Part shown: positions 46,069 to 55,809 of the stretch, one piece after another
How the letters are laid out: every line of letters begins with the position of its first letter
How positions within the stretch are numbered: the first letter of the stretch is position 1
Origin: Silvibacterium acidisoli
GTDB lineage: Bacteria > Acidobacteriota > Terriglobia > Terriglobales > Acidobacteriaceae
Assembly: GCA_022870745.1 (NCBI GenBank)
Contig: CP085323.1
Span: 62,001 to 126,000, forward strand
Direction of reading: 5' to 3'
DNA length: 64,000 nucleotides
Notes under the pieces: generated by a model
The model's input: the letters and a program-made list of their open reading frames with translations, nothing else
What the model was told of the DNA's origin: nothing
Databases searched by the model: none
Position numbers and translations under genes: made by a program

Positions 46069-48804
46069 ATGCGCACATTGGTGCGATCGTTTTTCTTTCC
46101 CGTTTTCATCTGCCTGCTTCTGCTCCAGGCGTTTCATCCCTCGTTTGCCCAGTCGGCCGGACAATCCGGGACCTTGCGCGGAACAGTCACCGACGCTTCC
46201 GGTGCAGTGATTCCCGGCGCGACCATTGAGCTTCAGAACCCGGTCAGCGGTTTGCACCGTACGGCCACCGCAGACAGCCAGGGCCAGTACCAGATCACCA
46301 ATCTTCCTCTGAACCCTTATCACATGGTCGTGAACGCAACGGGTTTCCAGTCGAAGATGGTCGATGTGGAAGTGCGCTCGTATGTGCCGGTTGTGATTTC
46401 GACAGCTCTGACTGTTGGAGCCAACGCTACGACCATCACGGTTGAAGGCAATGACCTTCTGGAAGCCAGCTCCGGCCTGCATACCGATATAGACCGTGGC
46501 GCTTTCGCGAAGGTTCCGCTCGAAAGCCAGTCTTCTTCGCTCAGCTCGCTGGTTACGCTTTCCTCGCCGGGTGTCAGCGCGGACTCCAACGGCCTCTTCC
46601 ATGGCCTCGGCGATCACGCTTCGAACTCCTTCTCGATCGACGGTCAGCCTGTCACCGACCAGCAAAGCAAAGTCTTCTCGAACCAGCTTCCGTCGAACTC
46701 GGTGCAGTCTGTCGAAGTGATCGCAGGCGCTCCGCCGGCAGAGTATGGAGACAAAACCAGCCTCGTCATCAATGTGACCACCCGTTCCGGCCAGGGCGTC
46801 AAGACACCGACCGGCAGCCTCACGACCTCTTACGGAAGTTTCGGATCGGCCAGCACCGGCTTCGACATCAGCTACGGCGGCGACAACTGGGGCAACTTCT
46901 TCGAGGTCGACGGCCTCAATAGCGGACGCTTCCTCGATCCGCCTGAGTTCAAGGTCCTCCACGACAAGGGCAATGAGGAAAATGTCTTCGATCGCCTGGA
47001 TCGCACGCTGAATTCGAAGGACTCGCTGCACCTGAACCTGACTTATACACGCTCGTGGTTCCAGACACCGAACGCCTACGACAACCTGAACGTACAGAAC
47101 GTGATCAGCGACGGCACCAGCCCCAATCCCGTCTTCGCCAACGTAGGCGATGCCGACCAGCACTCGAAGATCGAGACCTTCAACATTGCGCCGCTTTACA
47201 CGCGCATCGTCAACAATAATTCGGTCTTCAACCTCGGCGCTTATGTTCGCAAGGATGCCTACAACTATTATCCGAGCGGCAATCCGCTGGCCGATCTCGG
47301 TCCCGCCAACCTGCAAACCTCGTCGATTGGACAGGAACGCACGCTGACCAATGCCGGTGCTCACACCGACTTCTCCTACAGCAAGGGTGTGAACAATATC
47401 AAGGTCGGTGCGATGTATGAGCAGACCTTCCTGCGCGAAAACGACCGCCTCGGTATCGTCGACCCTACCTACAATGCCCCGTGCGTAGACTTCGCTGGCA
47501 ATCCGGTTGCCGGATACAGCAGCACGCCCGATTGCGGACTTGGTGCGAATCCCAACTACAACCCGGTTCTCGCGCCCTACGATCTGACGCGCGGCGGCAG
47601 CTACTATCACTACTTCGGTCATACCGATGTGAAGGAGCTTGCGCTTTACATCGAAGACCAGATTAAGGCCGGCAACTGGCTCTTCAACGTCGGTATTCGC
47701 GGCGATATCTATAACGGACTCACCGTCGCTCACCAGGCCGAGCCGAGACTAGGCGTGGCCTACACCATTCAACCGACGAACACGGTACTGCGCGTCTCCT
47801 ACGCGCGTACGCTCGAGACGCCCTTCAATGAAAATCTGGTGCTCTCCAGCCAGGGATGCCTCGACCCTGTGCTCAATCCCTTGCTCGCCTGCACTCCCGG
47901 TGTAGCCGGTACACTCACACCCGGTTATCGCAACGAGTTTCACGCGGGTTTCCAGCAGGCCTTCAGCAAATACCTGGTGGTCAGCGGCGAATATATCTGG
48001 AAATACACGCATGGAGCCTTCGACTTCAGCGTGCTCGGCAACACGCCGATCACCTTCCCCATCGACTGGCACAACTCGAAGATCCCCGGCTATGCGCTAC
48101 GTGTCGACATGCCGGAGCTTCACGGGCTGTCAGCCTACGCTGTCATGTCGTCCGTATCGGCCCGTTTCTTCGGCCCACAGATTGCCGGCGCAGGCGCGAC
48201 CGTGGCGGCAAGCGGCAATACCTACTATCCCTTCCGCATCGATCACGACGAACGCTTCAACCAGACCACCCACATGCAGTACCAGCTACCCTGGAGACGC
48301 ATGCCCTGGATCGGCTTCAACTGGCGCTATGACAGTGGCCTCGTTGCCGGCTCGGTCCCCTGCTACAACACCACCGACCCGAACAGCGGATGCGCCGGCA
48401 CCTCTATCACCCTGCCCAATGGGCAGCCCGGCATCGACCTCAGCGGCCTCACCTATGACCAGCAGTTCGAAGCCGGCCTGATCTGCGATGGCGTGAAGGC
48501 GACTCCGGCAGCCGGCTTCACACAGTGCGATGCCGGCGGACTGACCTCGAAGCTGGTGAAGATTCCGGCACCTGGCACCGAAGACGACGATAAGAATCCG
48601 CCGCGCATCGCGCCGCGCAATCTCTTCGACATGTCCGTCGGTGACGACAACCTCTTCAACGGCGATCGCTATAAGTGGAGCCTGCACCTGACGGGCGTAA
48701 ACATTACCAACAGCTACTCGCTCTACAACTTCCTCTCTACCTTCAGCGGCACGCACTACGTTACGCCGCGAGCCCTGACCGCCGAGGTAGGCTTCCATTT
48801 CTAA
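46069..48804 (+). CDS. TonB-dependent receptor, Oar-like, with carboxypeptidase-regulatory domain
   Basis: The start at 46069 follows a GGAGG site and gives a signal peptide (MRTLVRSFFFPVFICLLLLQ); the long ORF extends further upstream in the frame overlapping the DUF2946-like gene. The 911-residue protein has a regulatory-like beta domain (GTLRGTVTDASGAVIPGATIEL), a plug with DGQPVTDQQSKVFSNQLPS and EVIAGAPPAEYGDKTS, and a beta-barrel ending in AEVGFHF. Neighbouring the His/Cys-rich DUF2946-like protein, it may import a metal complex; this is inference. Confidence 0.88.
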   Translation: MRTLVRSFFFPVFICLLLLQAFHPSFAQSAGQSGTLRGTVTDASGAVIPGATIELQNPVSGLHRTATADSQGQYQITNLPLNPYHMVVNATGFQSKMVDVEVRSYVPVVISTALTVGANATTITVEGNDLLEASSGLHTDIDRGAFAKVPLESQSSSLSSLVTLSSPGVSADSNGLFHGLGDHASNSFSIDGQPVTDQQSKVFSNQLPSNSVQSVEVIAGAPPAEYGDKTSLVINVTTRSGQGVKTPTGSLTTSYGSFGSASTGFDISYGGDNWGNFFEVDGLNSGRFLDPPEFKVLHDKGNEENVFDRLDRTLNSKDSLHLNLTYTRSWFQTPNAYDNLNVQNVISDGTSPNPVFANVGDADQHSKIETFNIAPLYTRIVNNNSVFNLGAYVRKDAYNYYPSGNPLADLGPANLQTSSIGQERTLTNAGAHTDFSYSKGVNNIKVGAMYEQTFLRENDRLGIVDPTYNAPCVDFAGNPVAGYSSTPDCGLGANPNYNPVLAPYDLTRGGSYYHYFGHTDVKELALYIEDQIKAGNWLFNVGIRGDIYNGLTVAHQAEPRLGVAYTIQPTNTVLRVSYARTLETPFNENLVLSSQGCLDPVLNPLLACTPGVAGTLTPGYRNEFHAGFQQAFSKYLVVSGEYIWKYTHGAFDFSVLGNTPITFPIDWHNSKIPGYALRVDMPELHGLSAYAVMSSVSARFFGPQIAGAGATVAASGNTYYPFRIDHDERFNQTTHMQYQLPWRRMPWIGFNWRYDSGLVAGSVPCYNTTDPNSGCAGTSITLPNGQPGIDLSGLTYDQQFEAGLICDGVKATPAAGFTQCDAGGLTSKLVKIPAPGTEDDDKNPPRIAPRNLFDMSVGDDNLFNGDRYKWSLHLTGVNITNSYSLYNFLSTFSGTHYVTPRALTAEVGFHF

Positions 48805-48829
48805 CCCTGACCATTAAAGCTTCACCTGA

Positions 48830-48859
48830 CGGGACGGCCTCGCGCCGTCCCGTTTTTTT
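48830..48859 (+). terminator. Rho-independent terminator of the TonB receptor gene
   Basis: CGGGACGGC and GCCGTCCCG form a perfect 9-bp stem around CTCGC, followed by seven T. It stands 26 bases after the receptor stop codon. Confidence 0.92.
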
Positions 48860-48882
48860 CAAAGGCGATATCCTGAAGAGGT

Positions 48883-50943
48883 ATGCCTGACCGTAATCTT
48901 CCCACGCCTCCCGTTGCTGCGATCCGTCACACTGAGAACACGCTCCACAACCACACGCTGGTCGACGACTACGCATGGCTGCGGGAAAAAGAGAGTCCCG
49001 AGGTCATCGCTTATCTGAATGCGGAGAATGCATACACCGAAGCGGTGATGCAGCCGACCAAAGAGCTCCAGAAGGATCTGTATGAAGAGATGGTCAGCCA
49101 CATCAAGGAGACCGATGTCTCCGTTCCCTACCAATATGGAGATTTCTGGTACTACTCGCGGACGGAGCAGGGCTCGCAGTATCCGATTCACTGTCGCAAG
49201 CGCGGGAACCTCGACGCGACCGAAGAGATCATCCTCGATGTGAACGAGCTGGCGAAGGGTGAATCCTTCATGGCGGTCGGTGCGCTCACCCTCTCCGATG
49301 ATGGCAACCTGCTGGCCTTCTCGACGGACAACACCGGCTTCCGCCAGTACACGCTGCACGTAAAAGACCTGCGCACCGGCGAGATTCTTGGGGAAAAGGT
49401 CGAGCGCACCGGATCCATTGTCTGGGCAGCCGACAACCGGACGATCTTCTACACGATTGAAGATGAGATTCAGAAGCGCCACTACCGCCTCTACCGGCAC
49501 ACGCTCGGCACTCCGCACGAACAGGACACGATCGTCTTCGAGGAGACCGACGAGCGCTTCAACCTCGGTGCAGGACGGAGCCGCGACCGCAAATACCTCT
49601 TCCTCGAAAGCGCGAGCCACACCACGACCGAGGAGCGCTTTCTTGCAGCCGATAATCCGGCGGGCGAATGGACGCTGATCGAGCCGCGCCGCGATGACAT
49701 CGAATACTACGCCGATCACAGGGATGGCCTGTTCTACATTCGCACCAACGACACGGGCCGCAACTTCCGCCTGGTGACGACTCCAACCGACCGGCCGGCG
49801 AAAGAAAACTGGTCGGAGATGATTTCGCATCGCCCTGAAGCCATGCTCGAGGATGTGGATCTATTCGATTCATTCTACGTTGTTTGCGACCGCGCTAACG
49901 GACTTGAGCAGCTCCGCGTCGTGCCCTTTGACGCTCCGGAAACCGCGCGCGAAATTCCCTTTCCCGAACCGGTTTACAGCGCCCATCCGCACATCAACCG
50001 GGTCTTCTCGACGACGAAATATCGCTACAGCTACCAGTCGCTGGTCTCGCCTGCGTCCGTCTATGAGTATGACGTAGCGACTGGCGACGCGGTTCTGCTC
50101 AAGCAGCTTGAAGTTCCAGGCGGATTCGACCGCAGCCTTTACGCCTCAGAGCGCATCTTCGCGACTGCTTCCGATGGCGTGCAGGTACCTGTCTCGCTCG
50201 TTTACCGGCGCGACAGGTTCCAGTCCGGCCTGAATCCGCTTTACATCTATGGTTACGGATCCTACGGCTACTCCCTGCCCATCGGCTTCAACAGCAATCG
50301 GCTGAGCCTGCTCGATCGCGGAGTGGTGCTGGCCTACGCGCACATCCGCGGCGGCGGAGACATGGGCAAGCCCTGGCACGATGCCGGACGCCTCGAACAC
50401 AAACTCAATACCTTCACCGACTTTATCGCCGTAGCCGAAGAGCTGATCGCGAAGAAATACGGCGCCCCCGAGCGCATCGCCATAGAAGGCGGCAGCGCCG
50501 GCGGACTGCTGATGGGTGCGGTCACGAACATGCGTCCCGATCTCTTCCGCGCGGTTCTTTCGCACGTGCCGTTCGTCGACGTCATGAACACCATGCTCGA
50601 TGCTTCCCTGCCTCTGACCGTTCCCGAGTACGAGGAGTGGGGCGATCCAAACCAGCCCGACGCCTTTCAGACCATGCTGAGCTACTCGCCCTACGACAAC
50701 CTCAAGAAGGGCGAATATCCGGCCATTCTGGTAAAGACATCGCTGTACGACAGCCAGGTGATGTACTGGGAGCCGGCCAAGTACGTCGCGAAGCTCCGTA
50801 CGCTCAAGACCGACGCCCACCCGCTGCTGCTGCACGTCAACATGAGCGCAGGTCACGGCGGCGCATCCGGCCGCTACGACTACCTGAAAGAGATTGCGAT
50901 GGACTATGCGTTTCTGCTGGGCGAACTGGGCGTAGAAGCCTGA
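48883..50943 (+). CDS. Oligopeptidase B-like prolyl oligopeptidase
   Basis: Serine peptidase of family S9 that cleaves small peptides. The 686-residue protein has an N-terminal beta-propeller and a C-terminal alpha/beta-hydrolase domain. The catalytic triad is readable as S538 in EGGSAGGLLMG, D623 in SLYDSQVMYW and H658 in SAGHGG. No signal peptide is present, so it is probably cytoplasmic. The sequence around RSLYASERIFATASDGVQVPVS and the SYSPYDN motif is close to oligopeptidase B, so basic-residue specificity is likely but not certain. Confidence 0.9.
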   Translation: MPDRNLPTPPVAAIRHTENTLHNHTLVDDYAWLREKESPEVIAYLNAENAYTEAVMQPTKELQKDLYEEMVSHIKETDVSVPYQYGDFWYYSRTEQGSQYPIHCRKRGNLDATEEIILDVNELAKGESFMAVGALTLSDDGNLLAFSTDNTGFRQYTLHVKDLRTGEILGEKVERTGSIVWAADNRTIFYTIEDEIQKRHYRLYRHTLGTPHEQDTIVFEETDERFNLGAGRSRDRKYLFLESASHTTTEERFLAADNPAGEWTLIEPRRDDIEYYADHRDGLFYIRTNDTGRNFRLVTTPTDRPAKENWSEMISHRPEAMLEDVDLFDSFYVVCDRANGLEQLRVVPFDAPETAREIPFPEPVYSAHPHINRVFSTTKYRYSYQSLVSPASVYEYDVATGDAVLLKQLEVPGGFDRSLYASERIFATASDGVQVPVSLVYRRDRFQSGLNPLYIYGYGSYGYSLPIGFNSNRLSLLDRGVVLAYAHIRGGGDMGKPWHDAGRLEHKLNTFTDFIAVAEELIAKKYGAPERIAIEGGSAGGLLMGAVTNMRPDLFRAVLSHVPFVDVMNTMLDASLPLTVPEYEEWGDPNQPDAFQTMLSYSPYDNLKKGEYPAILVKTSLYDSQVMYWEPAKYVAKLRTLKTDAHPLLLHVNMSAGHGGASGRYDYLKEIAMDYAFLLGELGVEA

Positions 50944-51038
50944 CGGCCGTCGTAGTATGATCGGCTCCGCAAACGAACCGCGGTATTTCTGATCGGTTGC
51001 GCTGCAGATCAGGGAACGCGGTTCCGGGAGGAGTGCAG

Positions 51039-51503
51039 GTGATCCGATTGTTGGCCGTGCTTCTGCTGCCTGTAATGGCAGCCCTGGCGAATGAGCTTCC
51101 AAACAAGAAGTATCTTGATCTCGACCACATTAAGGTCATGGTTGCCGCCTCAGAGGCAAAAGCAAAAGAACTGAATGTTTCCGTCACGATCTGCGTCGTC
51201 GATGAGAGCGGGAATCTTCTCTTCCTTGAGAAGGGCGAATCCGCAACGCTGAATACGATCCAGTTCGCTCAAAAGAAAGCCCGCCATGCGGCTTTCTACG
51301 GTAGCCCATCGAAAGACGGCGCAGACACGGTAAAGAATGGCCACACGGAGGCGATGGCGTTTCCCGAGTTTTTCCCAAACCAGGGAGGGTTGCCGATCAA
51401 GGTGGATGGGCAGCTGGTCGGCGGAATCTCCGCAAGTGGCGCCAAGTCAGAGATCGATGAGGCGATTGCGCAGGCCGGCCTCGATGCACTTCTGAAAAAG
51501 TGA
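51039..51503 (+). CDS. Secreted GlcG/HbpS-type haem-binding domain protein
   Basis: Start chosen at GTG 51039, five bases after GGGAGGAG. The 154-residue product has a signal segment (IRLLAVLLLPVMAALA) and the GlcG/DUF336 fold: SVTICVVDESGNLLFLEKGE, the Ala/Lys-rich AQKKARHAAFYGSPS, and a C-terminal GGLPIKVDGQLVGGISASGA. Such proteins can bind haem or small organic ligands; no specific role can be assigned. Confidence 0.85.
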   Translation: MIRLLAVLLLPVMAALANELPNKKYLDLDHIKVMVAASEAKAKELNVSVTICVVDESGNLLFLEKGESATLNTIQFAQKKARHAAFYGSPSKDGADTVKNGHTEAMAFPEFFPNQGGLPIKVDGQLVGGISASGAKSEIDEAIAQAGLDALLKK

Positions 51504-51512
51504 AGGCCGGGC

Positions 51513-52289
51513 TTACTTCTTACCCGGCACCAGCTTGATCTCGAACAGCTTTGGCCAAAGCTTCCCGGTCACGAAGAGCCGATCGGTTTTCGCGTCATAA
51601 GCAATGCCGTTCAGAACGGCATTGCCGCCACTGCCTTCGTATCCTGGCAGGATGCCGCTGAGGTCGATCCAGGCGATCACCTTGCCGGTCGCCGGCGAGA
51701 TGCGTGCAATGCGATCGGTCTGCCAGATGTTCGCGTAGACCTCGCCGTGAATGTATTCGAGCTCGTTGATCTGGTCGATTGGCTTGCCGTCGTCTGTCAC
51801 CTTGACGCGGCGGATTTCCTTGAACGTCTTGGGGTCGAGGAAGCGCAGGTAGGGCGTGCCATCGCTCATGATAAGCGAGGTCTTATCGTGGGTCAGTCCC
51901 CAGCCTTCGCCGGTGTAATGAAAGGTGCTGATCTGGCGAAAGCTGAAGCGGTCGTAAACAAATCCAAGCTGCGCCTTCCAGGTGAGCTCGATCAACATCG
52001 AACCCCAGTCGGTAAGCCCCTCGCCAAAATATTCGCCCGGCAGCTCATAGTGCTGCAGCACCTTGCCGCTCTCCAGATCGACCATGCGTATGGAAGAGTG
52101 GCCTTCGAGTCCCGTCCCCTCGTAGAGATTGCCGTCGAGGTAGATCAGCCCCTGCGTGTAGGCTGAGGTGTCGTGCGGATAGGTATGGATCACCTTGTAT
52201 CCCTCGACTGGCGCAGCCCAGGCGGACACGGAAGACGCAAGCAGCAGAACAGCGAAGAGAGCGGAGGAGCACTTTGCGGAGAGACGCAT
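51513..52289 (-). CDS. Glutaminyl-peptide cyclotransferase (plant/bacterial type)
   Basis: Turns N-terminal Gln of peptides into pyroglutamate. The 258-residue protein has a signal peptide (SALFAVLLLASSVSAWA) and the five-bladed propeller motifs of the papaya-type family: YTQGLIYLDGNLYEGTGLEG, YFGEGLTDWG, GEGWGLTHDKTSLIMSDGT, NELEYIHGEVYANIWQTD and LNGIAYDAKTDRLFVTGK. It converges with the haem-binding protein gene; the stops are nine bases apart. Confidence 0.92.
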   Translation of the reverse strand: MRLSAKCSSALFAVLLLASSVSAWAAPVEGYKVIHTYPHDTSAYTQGLIYLDGNLYEGTGLEGHSSIRMVDLESGKVLQHYELPGEYFGEGLTDWGSMLIELTWKAQLGFVYDRFSFRQISTFHYTGEGWGLTHDKTSLIMSDGTPYLRFLDPKTFKEIRRVKVTDDGKPIDQINELEYIHGEVYANIWQTDRIARISPATGKVIAWIDLSGILPGYEGSGGNAVLNGIAYDAKTDRLFVTGKLWPKLFEIKLVPGKK

Positions 52290-52323
52290 ACGTATTTAAA
52301 GATAGCCCATCCACCCGCCAGGC

Positions 52324-53409
52324 ATGAAAAGATGGATAGTGGGACCCACCATGGAGCCGAATCCGCAGACGCCCCCCATCGACATCTTTGACGGCCACAA
52401 CGACGTTGTGCAGCTTCTTCGTGAATACGCGCCTGAAGGCGTCGATTTCTTAGCTGAAAATACCTCCGGACATCTGGATCTGCCGCGCGCCCGGCGCGGC
52501 CGCCTCATCGGCGGATTCTTCGCCATGTGGGTTCCATCGCAAACGACCGGTGTGCCTCCGGTGAGAGCCGGCCACCGGCTGCGGCTTCCCGGAGCTGTCG
52601 ATTACCCTTTTGCTAAAGCCGCCATCGAGCGCCAGCTTGCTGCGCTAAGAGCACTTGCTGAACGTGCTCCGGAACAAGTTCGCATCGTTGTCACCCCTGC
52701 AGAGATCGAACAGGCGCGCAGCGAAGGAATCTTTTCGATTCTGCTGCACATGGAGGGAGCAGAAGCCATTGGACCAGGCTTTGCGGAACTGGATGAGCTT
52801 TATGCGAAGGGGCTGCGTAGCCTCGGCATCGTCTGGAGCCGCCCGAATATCTTCGGCAATGGCGTTCCTTTTGCCTACCCGAGTTCACCCGACACCGGTC
52901 CCGGGCTCACTGACATGGGCAAGGAACTGGTCAGGCGCTGCAACCAGCTTGGCGTGCTGATCGACCTGGCACACCTCAACGAAAGAGGATTCTGGGATGT
53001 TGCACGGTTGACCACCGCTCCCCTGGTGGCTACACACTCCTGTTCACACGTGGTCTGCGCGTCGTCGCGTAACCTGACCGACGAGCAACTGGACGCCATC
53101 CGTGAATCTGACGGGTTGGTCGGCCTGAACTTCTCTGTTGGCGATGTGCGCGCGGACGGCATGCCCGATGCGGAAACGCCTCTACATCTGCTGGCCAGGC
53201 AATGCGCTTATCTGGTCGAAAAGCTGGGTATCGACCGCGTCGCCATTGGCTCTGACTTCGATGGCGCCACCATCCCGGCGGAGATTGGAAGCGCAGCCGG
53301 CCTGCAAAACCTGATCGAAGCTTTGCGAGAGCATGGCTTCGATGATGCTTCCCTGCGCAAAATCGGTTTCGAGAACTGGATGCGGGTACTGCGGCTTACG
53401 CAGCGTTGA
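52324..53409 (+). CDS. Membrane dipeptidase-like enzyme (peptidase M19)
   Basis: Zinc-dependent dipeptidase family. The 361-residue protein has the metal-binding DGHND motif near residue 23, the bridging EGAEAIG segment, LIDLAHLNERGF, ATHSCSHVVCASSRNLTDEQL and IGSDFDG. These correspond to the His, Asp and Glu metal ligands. The start is uncertain: the ATG at 52324 has only a weak site and 52351 is an alternative. No signal peptide is visible in either case. Its 3' end overlaps the flippase gene by 14 bases. Confidence 0.9.
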   Translation: MKRWIVGPTMEPNPQTPPIDIFDGHNDVVQLLREYAPEGVDFLAENTSGHLDLPRARRGRLIGGFFAMWVPSQTTGVPPVRAGHRLRLPGAVDYPFAKAAIERQLAALRALAERAPEQVRIVVTPAEIEQARSEGIFSILLHMEGAEAIGPGFAELDELYAKGLRSLGIVWSRPNIFGNGVPFAYPSSPDTGPGLTDMGKELVRRCNQLGVLIDLAHLNERGFWDVARLTTAPLVATHSCSHVVCASSRNLTDEQLDAIRESDGLVGLNFSVGDVRADGMPDAETPLHLLARQCAYLVEKLGIDRVAIGSDFDGATIPAEIGSAAGLQNLIEALREHGFDDASLRKIGFENWMRVLRLTQR

Positions 53410-54667
53410 GTGTTTCATCCCCGGCTGCGGCTGTTTCCTTTCGGCGCAGGTAGAGCAGAACAGACCAGCTGATGAACGCCAGTGCGCCATCGGTCAGCAG
53501 ACTGGCCACAGCCGCGCCCTGCCACGACCATCGCGGAACCAGCCACCACACCAGCAACAGGTTCAGCAGGGCCGTCGAGACCTGTGTGGCGGTGCGTATC
53601 CACTGCGAGGTCGATGCAGTAATCACCGATCCCCACGCGTAGTGCAGCACACGCAGAAGCGGCAGCAGGCATAACCAGCGCAGAGCCGTAACCGATGCAG
53701 CGAAGGATTTCCCGAAGAGAATGGGTAACAGGCCAGCAGTGCTGAAGAGAATCACCGCTGTCAGAACCCCATAGGGGACCGTTCGCCGCATCAGGCGACT
53801 CGTCAGCAGATCCGCCTCGCGAACACTTTTTCCGCCCGCACGAAAAAGCCGGGGCATCGCAGCGGTATAGAGCCCATAAAGTGGAGCCGTAGCCACATCC
53901 ACAACCCGATAGGCTGCTGCGTAGATACCTGCGGCATAAGTCATACCGAAACTGACCAGGAATGTCTTATCGATGTCGTTGTAGATCGAGATTGAAGAGT
54001 TCGAGAGTGAAAAGCTCAGCCCTTCGCTCAAGTCTTTCCACCTGAGCCGGGTGTAAACGGGCCACCCCAGCTGCATCGTCACCATATAGAGCGCGACCAC
54101 AGCCACGGTCAGCGGAGAAAGCCAGTAGATCCGCGCCCATGTTCCTGCACTTATCCGATGGTGAACGGCATGGGCGTAGATCGACAATCCACCGGCGAGC
54201 GCCGCTCTACCGAGGTTCACGTAAGTTGTTAGCTGGGCGTTCCGCCGCAGCTGGCCGACTCCCTGAAACGCCCGGCTGGCGAGTTGCACTAGTTTGCCGA
54301 AGAGTCCATCCGACAGCGCGATCCATGGAACCAGCGGCCGCAGCACCGCAGCAAGCGCGAAGTGTGCAAACCCCATCGATACAAGCAACAGCAGGACGAA
54401 TCCGTAGACAGTGACACGCAATGCGTGACCCCATGTCGCCGCGAAAGAGCTGTGGTCGCGGCTCAGGTTACGCATCAGGACCATCTCCATGCCACCACTT
54501 GAAAACTGGCTGAGAATGGTCACCAGCGCCACCACGCCGACGAACGCTCCATACTCGGCGCTGCCGAGCGTGCGCCCCATCAGCACGAAGTAGACAGCCT
54601 GCAGTACGATCGACAGGAACTGGCCGCCGATCACCCACAACGATCCTTTGCGCAGGCTGTCTTCCAT
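53396..54667 (-). CDS. Polysaccharide flippase (Wzx/MATE-like)
   Basis: A membrane protein of ~423 residues with about twelve hydrophobic helices, starting with a typical SLRKGSLWVIGGQFLSIVLQ. It is expected to move lipid-linked polysaccharide units across the inner membrane. The start ATG at 54667 overlaps the stop of the upstream GT4 gene (TGATG); a TTG at 54691 with GAGGA six bases before it is the alternative. It is the last gene of the exopolysaccharide operon. Confidence 0.85.
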   Translation of the reverse strand: MEDSLRKGSLWVIGGQFLSIVLQAVYFVLMGRTLGSAEYGAFVGVVALVTILSQFSSGGMEMVLMRNLSRDHSSFAATWGHALRVTVYGFVLLLLVSMGFAHFALAAVLRPLVPWIALSDGLFGKLVQLASRAFQGVGQLRRNAQLTTYVNLGRAALAGGLSIYAHAVHHRISAGTWARIYWLSPLTVAVVALYMVTMQLGWPVYTRLRWKDLSEGLSFSLSNSSISIYNDIDKTFLVSFGMTYAAGIYAAAYRVVDVATAPLYGLYTAAMPRLFRAGGKSVREADLLTSRLMRRTVPYGVLTAVILFSTAGLLPILFGKSFAASVTALRWLCLLPLLRVLHYAWGSVITASTSQWIRTATQVSTALLNLLLVWWLVPRWSWQGAAVASLLTDGALAFISWSVLLYLRRKETAAAGDETLNAA

Positions 54668-55809
54668 CACGATGAGGCTAGCAGGTCGCAATAAATATCC
54701 TCGAGCAGAGCGGTCTGCCGGTAGAGATTGAAGCGTCTTTCCGCGTGGTCACGGCCCGCGGTCGATAGCGACTGGCGAAGCCGGGCATCTCTCAATAGAT
54801 TGAGGATCGCGACCGCCAGGGAGTCACTGTCGCCGGAATTTACCAGCAGGCCGGAGCGGCCATGATCCAGCGCCTCTTCGACACCCGTGCCGCGAAAACC
54901 CACGCCCGGCAGGCCCACGGCCTGCGCCTCGCACATCACCATCCCCAACCCTTCGGCGTCTCCGCTGGCTACCTGCAGGCTGGGCATCACCAGCATGCTC
55001 GCACGCCCCATCCAGTCGCGTACCTGGCGATGCGTCTGCATTCCGGTGAAGGTATACCGGCGCAGCCGCTGCCGGGCCTCCTCTTCAAGAGCACGACGCA
55101 GTGGGCCATCGCCAATCACTACCAGCCGCGCGTCAGGATGTCGTTGCTCAACCTGCTGCATGGCGCGCAATAAAAAGCTGCAGCCCTTGTTTTCGACAAG
55201 CCGCCCAGCGAAGAGAACGATCGGTTCTGCTTGCAAAGATCGAATCCCTGGACGAAATTTTTCCAGATCGACTCCGATGGAATGCACACGCAGCTTTTCT
55301 TCCGGGAAACCCCGTTCGATTGCCCGTCGACGAATATATTCGGAGACACACAGAAACAGCCTCGCACTCCCCCACAACTCCTGGCGCCTTCGCAGATAAA
55401 TCCTGCCGGCCGCCGTGCGCTTCATGTGGCTGTCGTCTCGCGTTACATCGTAGCCATGCAGTGTAACGATCATGGGCACGTTCAGACGCCGCTGGATCGG
55501 CAGCGCCAGCGCGGCGTCCACGGCAAAGTGCGCATGCAGCAATTGAGAACGCGTCTCCACCAGGGCATCCATAAAGTGCGGAGCATATCGAGTCTCGGCA
55601 AAGACTCGCCGGCGAATCTTTGCGCGTAGCGACGCTCCCTCTGAGAGAACCCGCGAAGTCGCATGCTGAAAATCCAGGCTTTCGGGAAGGCGCTTTATCC
55701 CGGCAAAAACCGCCTGAAAGATGCGCATGGCGCGGCTCTGCTCGACAAGAAATGCTTCGGACCTAGGCAGCAGCTCGCTGCGGAAGAGCAGCACCCGGCG
55801 TTGCGTCAT
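54667..55809 (-). CDS. Glycosyltransferase family 4
   Basis: Transfers a sugar during exopolysaccharide assembly. The 380-residue protein has the GT-B fold: an N-terminal domain (YRTPHFMDAL-like acceptor region) and a C-terminal nucleotide-sugar domain with FAGRLVENKGCSFLLRAM, ARLVVIGDGPLRRALEEEA, MLVMPSLQVASGDAEGLGMVMCEAQAVGLP and GFRGTGVEEALDHGRSGLLV. The EGLGMVMCEA segment is the ExxxxxxxE donor-binding motif. It shares a four-base overlap with the upstream polymerase/ligase gene. Confidence 0.9.
   Translation of the reverse strand: MTQRRVLLFRSELLPRSEAFLVEQSRAMRIFQAVFAGIKRLPESLDFQHATSRVLSEGASLRAKIRRRVFAETRYAPHFMDALVETRSQLLHAHFAVDAALALPIQRRLNVPMIVTLHGYDVTRDDSHMKRTAAGRIYLRRRQELWGSARLFLCVSEYIRRRAIERGFPEEKLRVHSIGVDLEKFRPGIRSLQAEPIVLFAGRLVENKGCSFLLRAMQQVEQRHPDARLVVIGDGPLRRALEEEARQRLRRYTFTGMQTHRQVRDWMGRASMLVMPSLQVASGDAEGLGMVMCEAQAVGLPGVGFRGTGVEEALDHGRSGLLVNSGDSDSLAVAILNLLRDARLRQSLSTAGRDHAERRFNLYRQTALLEDIYCDLLASS

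Noticed and set aside
45949..47733. 594-residue minus-strand ORF
   Set aside because: Antisense of the second TonB receptor; no domain, signal or ribosome site supports it.
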